Positions 28,208-38,405 of a DNA stretch of 64,000 nt are shown in pieces. Numbering within the stretch: position 1 is the first letter of the stretch; each line of letters starts with the position of its first letter. The notes under the pieces are model-generated. The model saw only the letters and a list, made by a program, of their open reading frames with translations, did no database searches and was not told the DNA's origin. The position numbers and the translations under genes are program-made. The stretch lies in NCBI RefSeq assembly GCF_001548375.1, contig NZ_AP017295.1, forward strand, positions 558,001 to 622,000. The letters run 5' to 3'. The DNA comes from Nostoc sp. NIES-3756 (GTDB taxonomy: Bacteria; Cyanobacteriota; Cyanobacteriia; Cyanobacteriales; Nostocaceae).

Positions 28208-30508
28208 ATGAATACCAACCCAGTAGACTCAACAATCAAGTTGAAAGGACAGGCGCATCCGCATATTCTTTTTGGGGCAGAGGTAGATGAACAAAGTAGT
28301 GGTGAACAGTTACTACTGAGTATATATGATTCTGTGCAGACATCTATATTTGTAGTAGATGTACTGGAAGATGGAGACTTTCAGTATGTGGCACTCAATC
28401 CTACTCATGAAAGATGGTTAGGTATTAAATCGGAAGAGTTACGGGGCAAAAAACCAGAGGATATTTTAACGGCTGTTGATGCGGTGAAGGTGCGTCAACA
28501 CTATACTGACTGTGTGCGCTTTGGCAAAACTATTTCTTATGAACAATGTTTGCAGTTTCAGGGAGTAACTACTTGGTGGACTACAACTCTCACACCACTA
28601 CGAGACGCTAATTCTAAAATTTATCGCTTGATTGGCACTAGTAGTAACATTACTGCCACAAAACAGTTAGCGCAAGCCAGAGAAATTCAAGCCCAAGGTG
28701 CAGAAATTTTAGCGGCAATTGCTCAACAAATCCAAGAATCCTTTGACTTGGAAACAATTTTATATCAAACCGCTAAAGATTTACGCCACTGTTTAAACTG
28801 CGATCGCATTCTCATCTATAAAATCAAATCTGAGAACAATGGTACTATTGTGGCGGAATCAACCGTCTTCCCTGAGATTTCTCTTTTAGGTAAAAGCTTT
28901 AGTGATCCTTGCCTAAACGGCAAATATCAGCAAAGCCAAGGGCGATGTTGCTTGGAAATTATTGAAGATATCTACGCAGCTAGGGTGAAATCTTGTCAAA
29001 GAGAGTTCCTTGCTTCTATGCAGGTGAGGGCTAATTTAGTTGTACCAATTACCTTACACAAAGACTTGTGGGGGCTATTAATTGCCCAGTATTGTGATCA
29101 ACCTCACCAATGGCAGCAGATAGAAGTTGATTTAATCAAGCAACTATCAACACAGTTGAGCGTTGCCATCCAGCAGACAAAACTACAGCAGCAACTCAAA
29201 CAACTACAAACTAAACTAGATTCTCACAAACAGGAGCAGAAAGCCCAGTTACAGCAGTCTCAAAAGTGTCAGGCTCTAGTTTTGCATATTACTGAGAAAA
29301 TCCGTGATGAGCTACTCCCCGCCGAAGGCGAACGCTGTGATGAAAAGCAAATTTTAGCAACAGTTACTCAAGAATTAGCCAATTTATTTCAACTAGAATC
29401 CTGCTATATCGAACTTTATAACCCTGACTACACCTGTGCTAGCGTCATTGATGAATACTCAAATACTAAACCCACATACCAAGGTTTAACTAAGCAAATT
29501 GCAGACTTGAGCGAAATTTATCAGCCACTTTTACAAAAACAACACTTCCACACTATAGAAATTGTTCCAGGTTGGCATCCTCAGTTATTAGTAATCACTC
29601 AACTAGCTTGTCCAATTTTTGATGGACAGGGGATATTAGGTAATCTTTGGTTGGTTCGACCAACACAACAGATGTTTGATGATTCGGAAATTTGTCTAGT
29701 TAAAACTTTAGCAAATCAGTGTGCGATCGCTATACGCCAAGCAAGGTTAGATGCAACTACCCAAGCAAGACTGCAAAAATTAGAACACAGAGAAAAGCTC
29801 ACCAATATATTTCTCAAAAAACTCTCTCAAGAACTGCGGACACCCATCACCAGTATTAGCCTAGCAGCGCAAACCCTAGAAAGCCTTCTCTCGCCCACAA
29901 GTACATTAGATGAAGTCATACCCCAGCTTTTGCAAATTCTCCATAGTGAGTGTGGTAGAGAAAGCGAACTAATTAACGATTTGCTGACACTGACTTATTT
30001 ACAAGCCAAACCAGAACCCCCTACACTCATTTCTATCGACCTCCAAACCTGGCTTCCTCCTATCGTTGAGTCCTTCCACGACCTCATCAGTTGTCAGCGA
30101 CAGCAACTCAACTTAATTATCGAACCAGGGCTGCCACATTTAGAAACCGACATCACTGAACTAGAACGTATTGTCACCGAATTACTCACCCATACTTGTA
30201 AATATACTCCTGCGGGTGAATCAATTACAGTCTCTGCCCAACTCACCGCAAACTCTGTGCAGTTGAGTATTAGCAATTCTGGATTAGAAATTCCTCATGA
30301 TGTGCGATCGCGCATCTTTGAGCCTTTCTATCATATTTCAGACAACGACCCTTGGAAATATAGCGGTACTGGCTTGGAAATGGCATTAGTTAAAAAAATG
30401 GTCAAGCACTTAGGCGGTTCTATTTTTGTTGAGAGTAGTGATGGTCAAACCACTTTCATGATCAAATTTCCCGCATCATCAATAACACGTTCAAGTAAAA
30501 ACAGATAA
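28208..30508 (+). CDS. PAS-GAF-GAF sensor with degenerate histidine-kinase core
   Basis: 766 residues: PAS (about 33-152), GAF1 (about 180-325), coiled coil (about 325-350), GAF2 (about 365-515), HisKA-like and HATPase-like regions (about 530-760). GAF1 resembles cyanobacteriochrome GAFs: DRILIYKI, SDPCL (C235, in the place of the DXCF cysteine), SCQREFL (C263, in the usual bilin-Cys place but followed by Gln, not His), ANLVVPI and LWGLLIAQYC. In the kinase the phospho-acceptor His is Gln (SQELRTP, Q541), the N-box Asn is His (LLTHTCKYTP, H662), and the last ATP-lid Gly is Glu (GTGLEMAL, E724). ATP-dependent autophosphorylation is therefore unlikely. No response regulator is adjacent. Confidence 0.85.
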   Translation: MNTNPVDSTIKLKGQAHPHILFGAEVDEQSSGEQLLLSIYDSVQTSIFVVDVLEDGDFQYVALNPTHERWLGIKSEELRGKKPEDILTAVDAVKVRQHYTDCVRFGKTISYEQCLQFQGVTTWWTTTLTPLRDANSKIYRLIGTSSNITATKQLAQAREIQAQGAEILAAIAQQIQESFDLETILYQTAKDLRHCLNCDRILIYKIKSENNGTIVAESTVFPEISLLGKSFSDPCLNGKYQQSQGRCCLEIIEDIYAARVKSCQREFLASMQVRANLVVPITLHKDLWGLLIAQYCDQPHQWQQIEVDLIKQLSTQLSVAIQQTKLQQQLKQLQTKLDSHKQEQKAQLQQSQKCQALVLHITEKIRDELLPAEGERCDEKQILATVTQELANLFQLESCYIELYNPDYTCASVIDEYSNTKPTYQGLTKQIADLSEIYQPLLQKQHFHTIEIVPGWHPQLLVITQLACPIFDGQGILGNLWLVRPTQQMFDDSEICLVKTLANQCAIAIRQARLDATTQARLQKLEHREKLTNIFLKKLSQELRTPITSISLAAQTLESLLSPTSTLDEVIPQLLQILHSECGRESELINDLLTLTYLQAKPEPPTLISIDLQTWLPPIVESFHDLISCQRQQLNLIIEPGLPHLETDITELERIVTELLTHTCKYTPAGESITVSAQLTANSVQLSISNSGLEIPHDVRSRIFEPFYHISDNDPWKYSGTGLEMALVKKMVKHLGGSIFVESSDGQTTFMIKFPASSITRSSKNR

Positions 30509-30540
30509 TGTTTGTGGGGTTTGGTAATTGGTAATACCAA

Positions 30541-30595
30541 TTCGTAATTCGTAATAGCCTACGGCAAGGCTAACGCCTACGTAATTCGTAATTAA
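30541..30595. repeat. STRR (ATTCGTA) carrying a 25-bp palindromic insert
   Basis: Heptamers AATTCGT are interrupted at 30556-30580 by a 25-bp GC-rich sequence containing AGCCTACGGCAAGGCT. The insert is flanked by GTAAT on both sides (30551-30555, 30581-30585). A similar insert in the same repeat phase occurs at 57335-57358. Confidence 0.8.
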
Positions 30596-30720
30596 TAACA
30601 AGTGCAAAAGTCTTGTTATTAATTGTTTTCAAGAATTAATTCCAGCCCTCAAAAAATACTACCTATGCCAATTTGGTATAAGTAGTAAACAAAGAGAAGC
30701 ATTGCTACATCTGAGTTTCT

Positions 30721-30759
30721 GAATTACGAATTACGAATTACGAATTACGAATTACGAAT
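30721..30759. repeat. STRR heptamer array (GAATTAC, 5.5 units) reaching into gcvP
   Basis: Five exact GAATTAC units and a partial GAAT. The TAA stop (30752-30754) and the preceding TCG codon of gcvP lie within the array. Confidence 0.92.
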
Positions 30760-33679
30760 ATGCTTCCATTGGCAGACAAGAACAAACAAAATTCCTGTCA
30801 CCAAAAGCCGCATCTATTCTGCCGACACTAGGCCAGAATTTATATTCCCTTGTCCAAGGTGCTGGGTAGGCGGCTTGTTCACGAGAATAGGGATGATGCC
30901 ATTCGGCGCACAGAAGGCTTTCGACAGTGTGGGGTGCGTTTTTCAAGGCATTATCTTGAATATCTACCTTACCTGCTTCAATGTCGCCAATTTCTTGGCG
31001 AATAGCAATTAAGGCATCACAGAAACGGTCTAATTCTGCCTGAGATTCGCTTTCTGTCGGTTCTACCATGATTGTACCCGCCACAGGCCAGGAGACAGTC
31101 GGGGCGTGGAAACCATAATCCATAAGACGCTTTGCTACATCATCGATTTCGATATTGGCTGATTTTTTGAGCGATCGCAAATCTAAAATACACTCATGGG
31201 CAACCAAACTATTCTGCCCTTTGTACAACACAGGATAGTAAGACTCTAATCTTTTAGCGATGTAATTGGCGTTGAGAATTGCTACCTTAGTTGCTTTGGT
31301 TAAGCCGTCTGCCCCCATCATGGCAATATACATCCACGAAATCACTAGAATACTAGCACTACCCCAAGGTGCAGATGCGATCGCCCCAATATTTTGGGAA
31401 TCTTCCCCACTCCCCAGAACAGGATGTCCAGGTAAAAATGGCACAAGATGGGAAGCCACACCAATTGGCCCCATACCCGGGCCACCGCCGCCATGAGGAA
31501 TACAGAAGGTTTTGTGCAAATTCAAGTGACAAACATCCGCGCCAATATCCCCTGGACGGCAAATCCCCACTTGGGCATTCATATTTGCCCCATCCATATA
31601 AACTTGACCGCCGTGATTATGAATAACCGCACAAATTTCTTGAATTGCTTCCTCAAACACACCGTGAGTTGAGGGATAAGTCACCATCAATGCAGCAAGT
31701 TCATGGCTGTGTTTTTCTGCCTTGGCTTTGAGGTCATTAACATCAATATTACCCTCAGCATCACAAGCCACTGCGACAACTTTCATCCCACACATTACCG
31801 CACTCGCTGGGTTTGTCCCGTGTGCAGAAGTGGGAATTAAACAGACATTGCGGTGTGCTTCTCCCCGACTTTCGTGATACTGACGAATTACCAACAGCCC
31901 TGCATATTCACCTTGAGAACCCGCATTAGGTTGTAAAGAAATGCCAGCAAACCCTGTAATTTCTGCTAGCCAAGCCTCAAGCTGTTGGAACAGAATTTGA
32001 TAACCCCGCGTTTGGGTGGGTGGCGCAAAAGGATGTATCCTCCCAAATTCTTCCCAAGTTACAGGAATCATTTCAGATGTGGCATTTAACTTCATCGTAC
32101 AGGAACCCAAAGGAATCATCGATGTAGTTAACGACAAATCTTTGGTTTCTAGTCTATGCAGATAGCGCAGTAACTCAGTTTCTGAATGATAGCGGTTGAA
32201 GACGGGATGCGTCAGGTAACTGCTAGTACGAGGGAAAGAGATGTGGGGGGAAAATGTTAATTCTTCTGGAGTGAAAGGTAAATCATCTTTATTTGCGAAT
32301 ATTTGCCAGAGGTCAATGAGGTCTTCTGGTGTGGTAGTTTCATCTAAAGAAATTCCCACAGTCGCCTCATCATAAATTCGCAGGTTAATATTACGAGCTT
32401 GGCAACCTGCAAGAATAGTTTCTAGCTTGTGTGTTCCCAACTCTACCCGCAGGGTATCAAAGAAATTTTGGGAACTGATTTTATAACCCAGCCGCTTTAA
32501 ACCTTCTGTCAAAATTACAGTCAACTGGTGAATATTTTCAGCAATTTGCTTGAGTCCTTCTGGCCCGTGATAGACGGCGTACATACTCGCCATCACTGCC
32601 AGTAGTACCTGGGCTGTACAAATATTACTAGTAGCTTTTTCCCGGCGGATGTGTTGTTCACGGGTTTGCAAGGCTAGACGCAGTGCTGTTTTCCCGTTGA
32701 CATCTTTAGATACACCGACAATTCGCCCTGGAACTTGTCGCTTGTATTCTTCCTTTGTAGCAAAGTATGCCGCATGAGGCCCACCAAAGCCCAAAGGAAT
32801 ACCGAAACGTTGGGTACTACCTACGGCAATATCAGCACCAAATTCACCAGGGGGAGTAAGTAAAGTTAAGCTTAAGGGGTCTGCGGCTACCGTTACCAAT
32901 GCGCCTTGGGCGTGAGCTTTTTCGATGAAAACACGGTAGTCGTAGACTGTGCCATCAGTGGCGGGATATTGTAAGACAGCGCCGAAAATCGGTTGAGCAA
33001 AATCAAATGTCTGATGATCCCCGATAATAATCTCGATCCCCAAGGGTTTAGCCCTGGTTTGTAAAACGTCTATCGTTTGGGGATGGCACTCATGGGAGAC
33101 AAAATAGGCATTGGCCTTATTTTTACTTACTCCATAACTCATACTCATGGCTTCTGCGGCGGCTGTCGCTTCATCAAGTAGGGAAGCATTGGCAATTTCC
33201 AACCCTGTTAAGTCGATAATCATGGTTTGGAAATTCAGCAGCGCTTCTAGCCGCCCTTGAGCAATTTCTGGCTGATAGGGAGTATAGGCTGTATACCACC
33301 CAGGGTTTTCTAAAATATTACGCCCAATCACTGGCGGGGTGATAGTATCGTAATATCCCATACCAATGTATGAGCGAAACACCTGATTTTTTGAAGCAAT
33401 TTGTTTTAACTTTGCCAGTGCTGCATACTCAGTTTGCGCCTCTGGTAACTGTAACTTTTTATTCAGCCGAATCGACGCGGGTACTGTTTTATTAATCAGG
33501 GCATCTAGGTTAGAAAATCCCAATACATCAAGCATTTGTTGAATATCTGCCGATGATGGGCCTATATGTCTTTGTATAAAAGTATTAAAAACTTTTTTTC
33601 CTTGGTCTAGTTGTTGGCGTTGGTCTTCATTAAAACGACCTTCATCGCTAGACTGAGGAATAGGGGCATAAGATACCAC
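30752..33679 (-). CDS. gcvP: Glycine dehydrogenase (decarboxylating), P protein
   Basis: A 975-residue homodimeric-type P protein of the glycine cleavage system. It decarboxylates glycine with PLP and passes the aminomethyl group to the lipoate of GcvH. Features are the N-terminal half ([33 protein letters not shown]), the glycine-rich and PLP regions of the C-terminal half ([38 protein letters not shown], with the PLP Lys in NLHKTF). The chosen start is GTG at 33679. The last codons lie in an STRR array. It is the third gene of gcvT-gcvH-gcvP, after a 127-bp spacer. Confidence 0.96.
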   Translation of the reverse strand: MVSYAPIPQSSDEGRFNEDQRQQLDQGKKVFNTFIQRHIGPSSADIQQMLDVLGFSNLDALINKTVPASIRLNKKLQLPEAQTEYAALAKLKQIASKNQVFRSYIGMGYYDTITPPVIGRNILENPGWYTAYTPYQPEIAQGRLEALLNFQTMIIDLTGLEIANASLLDEATAAAEAMSMSYGVSKNKANAYFVSHECHPQTIDVLQTRAKPLGIEIIIGDHQTFDFAQPIFGAVLQYPATDGTVYDYRVFIEKAHAQGALVTVAADPLSLTLLTPPGEFGADIAVGSTQRFGIPLGFGGPHAAYFATKEEYKRQVPGRIVGVSKDVNGKTALRLALQTREQHIRREKATSNICTAQVLLAVMASMYAVYHGPEGLKQIAENIHQLTVILTEGLKRLGYKISSQNFFDTLRVELGTHKLETILAGCQARNINLRIYDEATVGISLDETTTPEDLIDLWQIFANKDDLPFTPEELTFSPHISFPRTSSYLTHPVFNRYHSETELLRYLHRLETKDLSLTTSMIPLGSCTMKLNATSEMIPVTWEEFGRIHPFAPPTQTRGYQILFQQLEAWLAEITGFAGISLQPNAGSQGEYAGLLVIRQYHESRGEAHRNVCLIPTSAHGTNPASAVMCGMKVVAVACDAEGNIDVNDLKAKAEKHSHELAALMVTYPSTHGVFEEAIQEICAVIHNHGGQVYMDGANMNAQVGICRPGDIGADVCHLNLHKTFCIPHGGGGPGMGPIGVASHLVPFLPGHPVLGSGEDSQNIGAIASAPWGSASILVISWMYIAMMGADGLTKATKVAILNANYIAKRLESYYPVLYKGQNSLVAHECILDLRSLKKSANIEIDDVAKRLMDYGFHAPTVSWPVAGTIMVEPTESESQAELDRFCDALIAIRQEIGDIEAGKVDIQDNALKNAPHTVESLLCAEWHHPYSREQAAYPAPWTREYKFWPSVGRIDAAFGDRNFVCSCLPMEAYS

Positions 33680-33775
33680 TAAATTAAACTCCAGAAGTAA
33701 CTATTTAATATTTTGCAACAAATACCCTGAGAACGTAGGGGTAATTTCTCGACTTTCAATAAACAAGGCAAGACA

Positions 33776-33796
33776 GTTAACTGTTAACTGTTAACT
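33776..33796. repeat. STRR (GTTAACT x3) in the gcvH-gcvP spacer
   Basis: Three exact GTTAACT units lie 10 bp after the gcvH stop codon, inside the presumed gcv transcript. Confidence 0.85.
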
Positions 33797-33806
33797 GTCT
33801 CCTCAA

Positions 33807-34199
33807 CTACTCGCCTTCTACCTCGGCGCGGTATTCATCCGCAGTTAAAGCATCATTTACTTCATCGGGGTCATTAACACGTAACTTTAAGAACCATCCT
33901 TCACCGTAAGGATCATCTGCAACTGCTTCGGGAGATTCAATTAAAGCCTCATTCCGTTCTATGACTGTTCCCGTTATCGGTGCATTCAAGTCTTCCACAG
34001 CTTTAACTGATTCAATTGAGCCAAAAGTGTCCCCTTTTGTAAGTAAGTCACCAATTTCTGGCAATTCTAAGAACACTACATCACCCAACTGATCTACAGC
34101 AAATTCTGTAATGCCAATAGTAGCAATTTCACCATCTAGCCTCACATATTCATGAGTATCCAAATATCGCAAATCTTGAGGGTATTCAAACGACGACAT
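33807..34199 (-). CDS. gcvH: Glycine cleavage system H protein
   Basis: A 130-residue lipoyl carrier that shuttles the aminomethyl group between P, T and L proteins. The lipoylation site is in [15 protein letters not shown] (Lys near residue 65). The family motifs [13 protein letters not shown] and NDPYGEGW-type [12 protein letters not shown] are present. AGAGGAAAAG before the ATG at 34199 is a good ribosome-binding site. It lies between gcvT (125 bp upstream) and gcvP (127 bp downstream). Confidence 0.95.
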   Translation of the reverse strand: MSSFEYPQDLRYLDTHEYVRLDGEIATIGITEFAVDQLGDVVFLELPEIGDLLTKGDTFGSIESVKAVEDLNAPITGTVIERNEALIESPEAVADDPYGEGWFLKLRVNDPDEVNDALTADEYRAEVEGE

Positions 34200-34323
34200 T
34201 TCTTTTCCTCTTAAAATATCAAAAAATTAGCGTCCCAAAGGTAATTAAAACCACATTGAGCAATTAACCATACTGTGATTGAGTATCTTACAACACATTC
34301 AGTTGGTCAACAGTTAACCATTC

Positions 34324-35454
34324 CTATCCCTTCTTACTTGAACGATAAAAGGGGCGTTTAACTACAACTGCTGGGTATGCTTTACCACGTATTTCTACTT
34401 CAAGCTGCTGACCGACTTTTGCTAGTTTAGCGGGAACATAGGCTAAAGCAACAGGATGACCAAGTGTAGGGGATAGAGTACCGCTTGTAACTTCGCCTAC
34501 TACTTTACCTTCTGCGAGGACTTGGTAGCCGTGACGGGCAATGTTTCTACCTTGGGTTTGCAAACCTATGAGTCGGTGCTGTACTCCTGTGGCTTTTTGT
34601 TGTTCTAAAACTGACCTACCAATAAAATCACCTTTGGTATCTAAATGAACTAGCCAGCCTAAGCCAGCTTCTAGGGGTGTGGTTGTATCGTCGATGTCTT
34701 GTCCGTAAAGTGCCATTGCTGCTTCTAGCCGGAGGGTATCTCTTGCACCCAGTCCACAGGGAATGACACCAGCATCGTACAAACTACGCCATAACTCTAC
34801 CCCTACTTCTGGGTCTACTAAAACTTCAAAGCCATCTTCCCCGGTGTAACCTGTACGAGCAATAAAGGCGGGTTTATCTAGTATTGTTGTTTCTAAATGT
34901 CCAAATGCTGGGATTGGTTGTAAGTCTGCTTTAACAAAGGGTTGAAGATAATCGATAGCTTTTGGCCCTTGGAGGGCAATTAAAACTTTGGTTGGTGAAA
35001 TGTCTTGGAATTGCACCTGATTTTGATCTAGGTGCTGCAATATCCATGCTTTGTCTTTATTGGTGGTGGCTGCGTTGACGATGATAAACGCCTGTTGTGT
35101 GCCGTTGCTGTCTTCGCCTTGGTAGTAGACGATAATATCGTCAATTATTCCGCCTTGGGGATTTAACAATACTGTGTATTGGGCTTGACCTGGTTGCAAC
35201 CGACTTAAATCTGAAGGTACTAAAACCTGGAGGTGAGAAATTAGGTTTTTACCTTGGAGGGTAAATTTGCCCATGTGAGAAATGTCAAACATCCCAGCCG
35301 CAGTTCTTACCGCTTCGTGTTCACGGGAAATACCGCTAAATTGTACTGGCATTTCCCAACCGCCAAAGCTGGTTAAGCGGGCTTTGAGTTCTACACCCAG
35401 TTGATACAGAGGGGTTCTCGCTAAGATTTCGGCAGTGTCTTGTTGATTAGCCAC
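34324..35454 (-). CDS. gcvT: Aminomethyltransferase, glycine cleavage T protein
   Basis: A 376-residue T protein that transfers the methylene carbon from lipoyl-GcvH to tetrahydrofolate, releasing ammonia. Family motifs are EMPVQFSGISREHEAVR, GMFDISHMGKF, ARTGYTGEDGFEV (folate-binding Glu/Asp) and LGARDTLRLEAAMALYG. The GTG at 35454 is the chosen start. It is the first gene of gcvT-gcvH-gcvP. The leader (35455-35627) shows no glycine-riboswitch-like pattern. Confidence 0.95.
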   Translation of the reverse strand: MANQQDTAEILARTPLYQLGVELKARLTSFGGWEMPVQFSGISREHEAVRTAAGMFDISHMGKFTLQGKNLISHLQVLVPSDLSRLQPGQAQYTVLLNPQGGIIDDIIVYYQGEDSNGTQQAFIIVNAATTNKDKAWILQHLDQNQVQFQDISPTKVLIALQGPKAIDYLQPFVKADLQPIPAFGHLETTILDKPAFIARTGYTGEDGFEVLVDPEVGVELWRSLYDAGVIPCGLGARDTLRLEAAMALYGQDIDDTTTPLEAGLGWLVHLDTKGDFIGRSVLEQQKATGVQHRLIGLQTQGRNIARHGYQVLAEGKVVGEVTSGTLSPTLGHPVALAYVPAKLAKVGQQLEVEIRGKAYPAVVVKRPFYRSSKKG

Positions 35455-35627
35455 AGATAGTTTTGCTTATGCGATCGCATTTCAACATCTAATCTTATAG
35501 GAGTGGGGAGTAGGGAATAGGAAGTCGTGAAGAAAAATATAATTTATTTCTTTGTGCCTATTTACTACTCATTACTCAAAGTGATGTTTAATAATGGAGG
35601 AATGTTGAGATTTGTTAAGAAAGCGTT

Positions 35628-36122
35628 ATGAATTATTGGCGAGTAATAGCAAGCCTGGTTTTGGCTGTGGTTTTATTTCTGTTTCCAGGGTCAGCGCAAG
35701 CTGCAAGTTCTTCCAGTATCACCCGTTCTGCTGGTGATGAAGTGCAAGTGAAGAATTTTGTAGGTCAAAGCCTAGTTGGTACGGAATTTACCAATGTGGA
35801 TTTAGAAAATGCCAACTTTAGCAATGCTGATTTACGCGGTGGCGTGTTTAACGGTACTGTGTTAGAGGGAGTGAATTTACATGGTGTAGACTTCAGTAAC
35901 GGCATAGCCTATCTGGCAAGATTTAAAAATGCTAATTTAACTGATGCTATTTTCACCGATGCTATGATGCTTCGCTCTACTTTTGATAATGTAGATGTTA
36001 CTGGGGCAGATTTTACTAATGCAGTTTTGGACGGAACCCAGGTGAAAAAACTCTGTACCAAAGCTAGTGGAGTTAATTCCAAAACTGGTACTGATACCCG
36101 CGAATCTTTGGGTTGTAAGTAA
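35628..36122 (+). CDS. Exported pentapeptide-repeat protein (probably thylakoid lumen)
   Basis: A 164-residue protein with a signal peptide (hydrophobic core about 7-20, cleavage after AQA), then about 14 pentapeptide repeats of the A(D/N)LXX type ([18 protein letters not shown]). The tail has two cysteines (KKLC and SLGC) that could form a disulphide outside the cytoplasm. It resembles the lumenal pentapeptide proteins of chloroplasts and cyanobacteria (TL17-like), whose role is unclear. It is divergent from gcvT with a 173-bp gap. Confidence 0.85.
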   Translation: MNYWRVIASLVLAVVLFLFPGSAQAASSSSITRSAGDEVQVKNFVGQSLVGTEFTNVDLENANFSNADLRGGVFNGTVLEGVNLHGVDFSNGIAYLARFKNANLTDAIFTDAMMLRSTFDNVDVTGADFTNAVLDGTQVKKLCTKASGVNSKTGTDTRESLGCK

Positions 36123-36337
36123 CAAGGAGAAGGGAATCTAAAAAATTTCTTATTCCCTACTCAAAATCCATCAAAAAATTCCTATAAAACACGCTAAAAA
36201 GTAGCGTTAGATACCTTTTGTCTTTATTTATTAGAAAACTCGACCCTGCATATCAGCATATTCAATCACTCAGGGGTTGCTGAAATCTTCACATTTTGTT
36301 ACAAAAATACAAAGAACTTCTAGAGACCCACAACCAA

Positions 36338-37132
36338 ATGTTCGGCGGACTTACTGGTTTCCAAGATCCTAAAGGCACTGATTGGGGCGAAAGAATGCTC
36401 AATACAGTTGCCAGCCAAACGATTCGCCACTTGTTTACCCAAAGCGAGTCAGTAGAAGTCTTTGTGCGTTGCTTTCCCTCCAGCAAGCTGTTACAAGGTA
36501 GTATTGACAGCTTCAAAATGAGCGGACGCGGCTTAGTTATTCGCAGAGATTTTGCCGTAGAGGAGATGTCTTTTGAGACTGATGCGGTATCTATAGATTT
36601 TGGTGCTGTTTTGAGTGGGAAGTTAAATCTCAAACAACCAACCCAGGCGATCGCTCAAGTAATATTATCTGAAGCTGGGATCAACAAAGCATTTCAAGCT
36701 GAACTAGTACAAAAGCGTTTAGTTAACTTAGCTGTACCTGCCTTAACTGAGTTATCTGGCGGTCAACCAGTCTCTTTCACAGAGGTTCAAGTACAACTTC
36801 TCCCCCAAAGTAGCTTAAGAATTAATGCTCAGGCAGATTTGGGTAGTGGTGAACTCATACCTATCACCATGACTCTAACTGTGGCTGTGGAAAAGCGCCG
36901 CCGCATTTCTTTTAAAAATCCCATAGTTGAACTAGACTCAGTTCCCGAATCACAAAGAGAAATATCAAATACCTTAAGCCTAGCACTAGCAGAAATTTTA
37001 GATAATATGGTCGATTTAGACCGTTTTGACCTTGACGGCGTAAAAATGCGCCTTAATCGTTTAGATACTGAAGGAGACAAGTTAATATTTAGTGGCTACG
37101 CAGAAATCGAAAGGATTCCCCGTAGTTCTTAG
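36338..37132 (+). CDS. DUF2993 (LmeA-type phospholipid-binding family) protein
   Basis: From the ATG at 36338 the product is 264 residues beginning MFGGLTGFQDPKGTDWGERM. A TTG 42 bp upstream would add 14 residues without family support. The region with QTIRHLFTQSESVEVFVRC and the following beta-rich lipid-binding-type fold (SGRGLVIRRDFAVEEM) is typical of DUF2993. No signal peptide is present. Function in cyanobacteria is unknown; a mycobacterial homologue (LmeA) binds phospholipids. Confidence 0.8.
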   Translation: MFGGLTGFQDPKGTDWGERMLNTVASQTIRHLFTQSESVEVFVRCFPSSKLLQGSIDSFKMSGRGLVIRRDFAVEEMSFETDAVSIDFGAVLSGKLNLKQPTQAIAQVILSEAGINKAFQAELVQKRLVNLAVPALTELSGGQPVSFTEVQVQLLPQSSLRINAQADLGSGELIPITMTLTVAVEKRRRISFKNPIVELDSVPESQREISNTLSLALAEILDNMVDLDRFDLDGVKMRLNRLDTEGDKLIFSGYAEIERIPRSS

Positions 37133-37231
37133 GCGGTAACAGGGACAGGGTACAGAGGAAATAGAGGAAAAATTAGACAAGTTAGAAAACACTCCCCCTA
37201 CTTCCTCATCTCCCCCATCTTCCCTTACTCT

Positions 37232-37567
37232 CTATTTCCAATCCTTGTCTGCTTGTTCTAGAACATAAGCAGCTACATCTTCAATTTGTTCAGATTTTAA
37301 ACGACCCTTGAAAGCAGGCATGGCGTTTTTACCATTGGTGACTTGAGTAATAATGGCTTGGGCTGAGTACATACCAAACTGTTCCAAAGCATCTTTCTTG
37401 AGATTTTTGTTGGCTTGAACTAAGTTCTTGCCGCCGGCATGGCAAGAAGCACAATTAGCACTAAATATTTTCGCTCCATTGACACTATCTGCCGCCAATG
37501 CTGGGCTGCTGAAGGCAAAAGTGAAGAGTGCTATGCCTAACAGCACTAAGGAAAAAATCTTTTTCAT
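37232..37567 (-). CDS. petJ: Cytochrome c6
   Basis: A 111-residue precursor starting [11 protein letters not shown] at 37567. A signal peptide is cleaved after PALA, giving a mature lumenal protein of about 86 residues. The haem site is CASCH and the axial Met lies in MPAFKGRL. It carries electrons from cytochrome b6f to photosystem I or cytochrome oxidase, and replaces plastocyanin when copper is low. A longer frame to 37663 adds 32 residues that do not fit a signal peptide, while AGAGAG upstream of the chosen ATG fits a ribosome-binding site. Confidence 0.93.
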   Translation of the reverse strand: MKKIFSLVLLGIALFTFAFSSPALAADSVNGAKIFSANCASCHAGGKNLVQANKNLKKDALEQFGMYSAQAIITQVTNGKNAMPAFKGRLKSEQIEDVAAYVLEQADKDWK

Positions 37568-37757
37568 TTCGTGTTCTCTCTGCAAATAAGGCTTCATTGA
37601 GCCAATATCTTCTTCAATAATTGTCAACTGAGCCATTACTTGCGTCAAAAGACGAGTCGTCAAACTTTAAGAACGTGATGAGCGCTGTTAGCGGTAGCAG
37701 CGCGATGAGTGATGAGTGGGAAAAATAATTATTACTCCCTCATCTCCCTCATCTCCC

Positions 37758-38246
37758 TCAATCCCTCCTCGCTAATGTATTCATTGCTTCTTCTGTGACG
37801 CGGCAAATTCGCCAATCATCTAATATTGATGCTCCCATGCGGCGATAAAATGCTTGGGCTGATTCATTCCAATCGAGGACACTCCACTCTAATCTGCCAC
37901 AACCGCGTTCGACAGCGATTTGGGCTAATTTGGTGAGGAGGGCTTTGCCAATGCCTTGCCGCCGATACTCTGGCAAGACAAACAAATCTTCCAGATAAAT
38001 CCCCGGCTTGGTGAGAAAGGTAGAGTAGTTATGAAAAAATAGGGCAAAACCTACAGCTTGACCTGCGGATTCCGCTAAAATTGCTTCAACGTATTTTTGC
38101 GAACCAAAAAGATGCTCTTGTAGTGCCAGAGCGTTGCCAGTTACAGCATGAGTTAAATTTTCGTACTCTGCCAATTCTTTAATCAAGCCAAATAGTGTTT
38201 CACTATCAGCAGGTTCAGCAAAACGCACGGTCAAATTGTTAGTCAT
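37758..38246 (-). CDS. GNAT family N-acetyltransferase
   Basis: A 162-residue GCN5-type acetyltransferase. The acetyl-CoA loop is LPEYRRQGIGKALLTKLAQ (Q/RxxGxG/A), preceded by the beta-4 strand GIYLEDLFV and followed by RLEWSVLDWNESAQAFYRRM. It resembles the diamine/thialysine acetyltransferase branch (SAT-like), but the substrate is not certain. Its ATG (38246) lies in an STRR array. Confidence 0.87.
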   Translation of the reverse strand: MTNNLTVRFAEPADSETLFGLIKELAEYENLTHAVTGNALALQEHLFGSQKYVEAILAESAGQAVGFALFFHNYSTFLTKPGIYLEDLFVLPEYRRQGIGKALLTKLAQIAVERGCGRLEWSVLDWNESAQAFYRRMGASILDDWRICRVTEEAMNTLARRD

Positions 38247-38275
38247 TAGTCATTAGTCATTAGTCCACAGTCAAT
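38241..38275. repeat. STRR heptamer array containing the GNAT start codon
   Basis: Plus-strand units are AGTCATT x3, then AGTCCAC and AGTCAAT. On the minus strand these read as repeated AATGACT. The GNAT ATG (38246-38244) is the last of three in-phase-looking ATGs spaced by 7. Confidence 0.88.
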
Positions 38276-38405
38276 AGTCTAAGCGATCGCTTCAACCAGA
38301 AAGAACTAATGGCGTAATTTTTTGACTATAAAGCTAGTACTGATTCCGAAAGAAGCGTCTTCACTCGCGCAGCGTCCCGGAGGGAAGCAGAACCACTGCT
38401 TCCTC

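Noticed and set aside
35455..35627. Possible glycine riboswitch upstream of gcvT
   Set aside because: The leader is short and no tandem aptamer-like helices or conserved G-rich core were seen.
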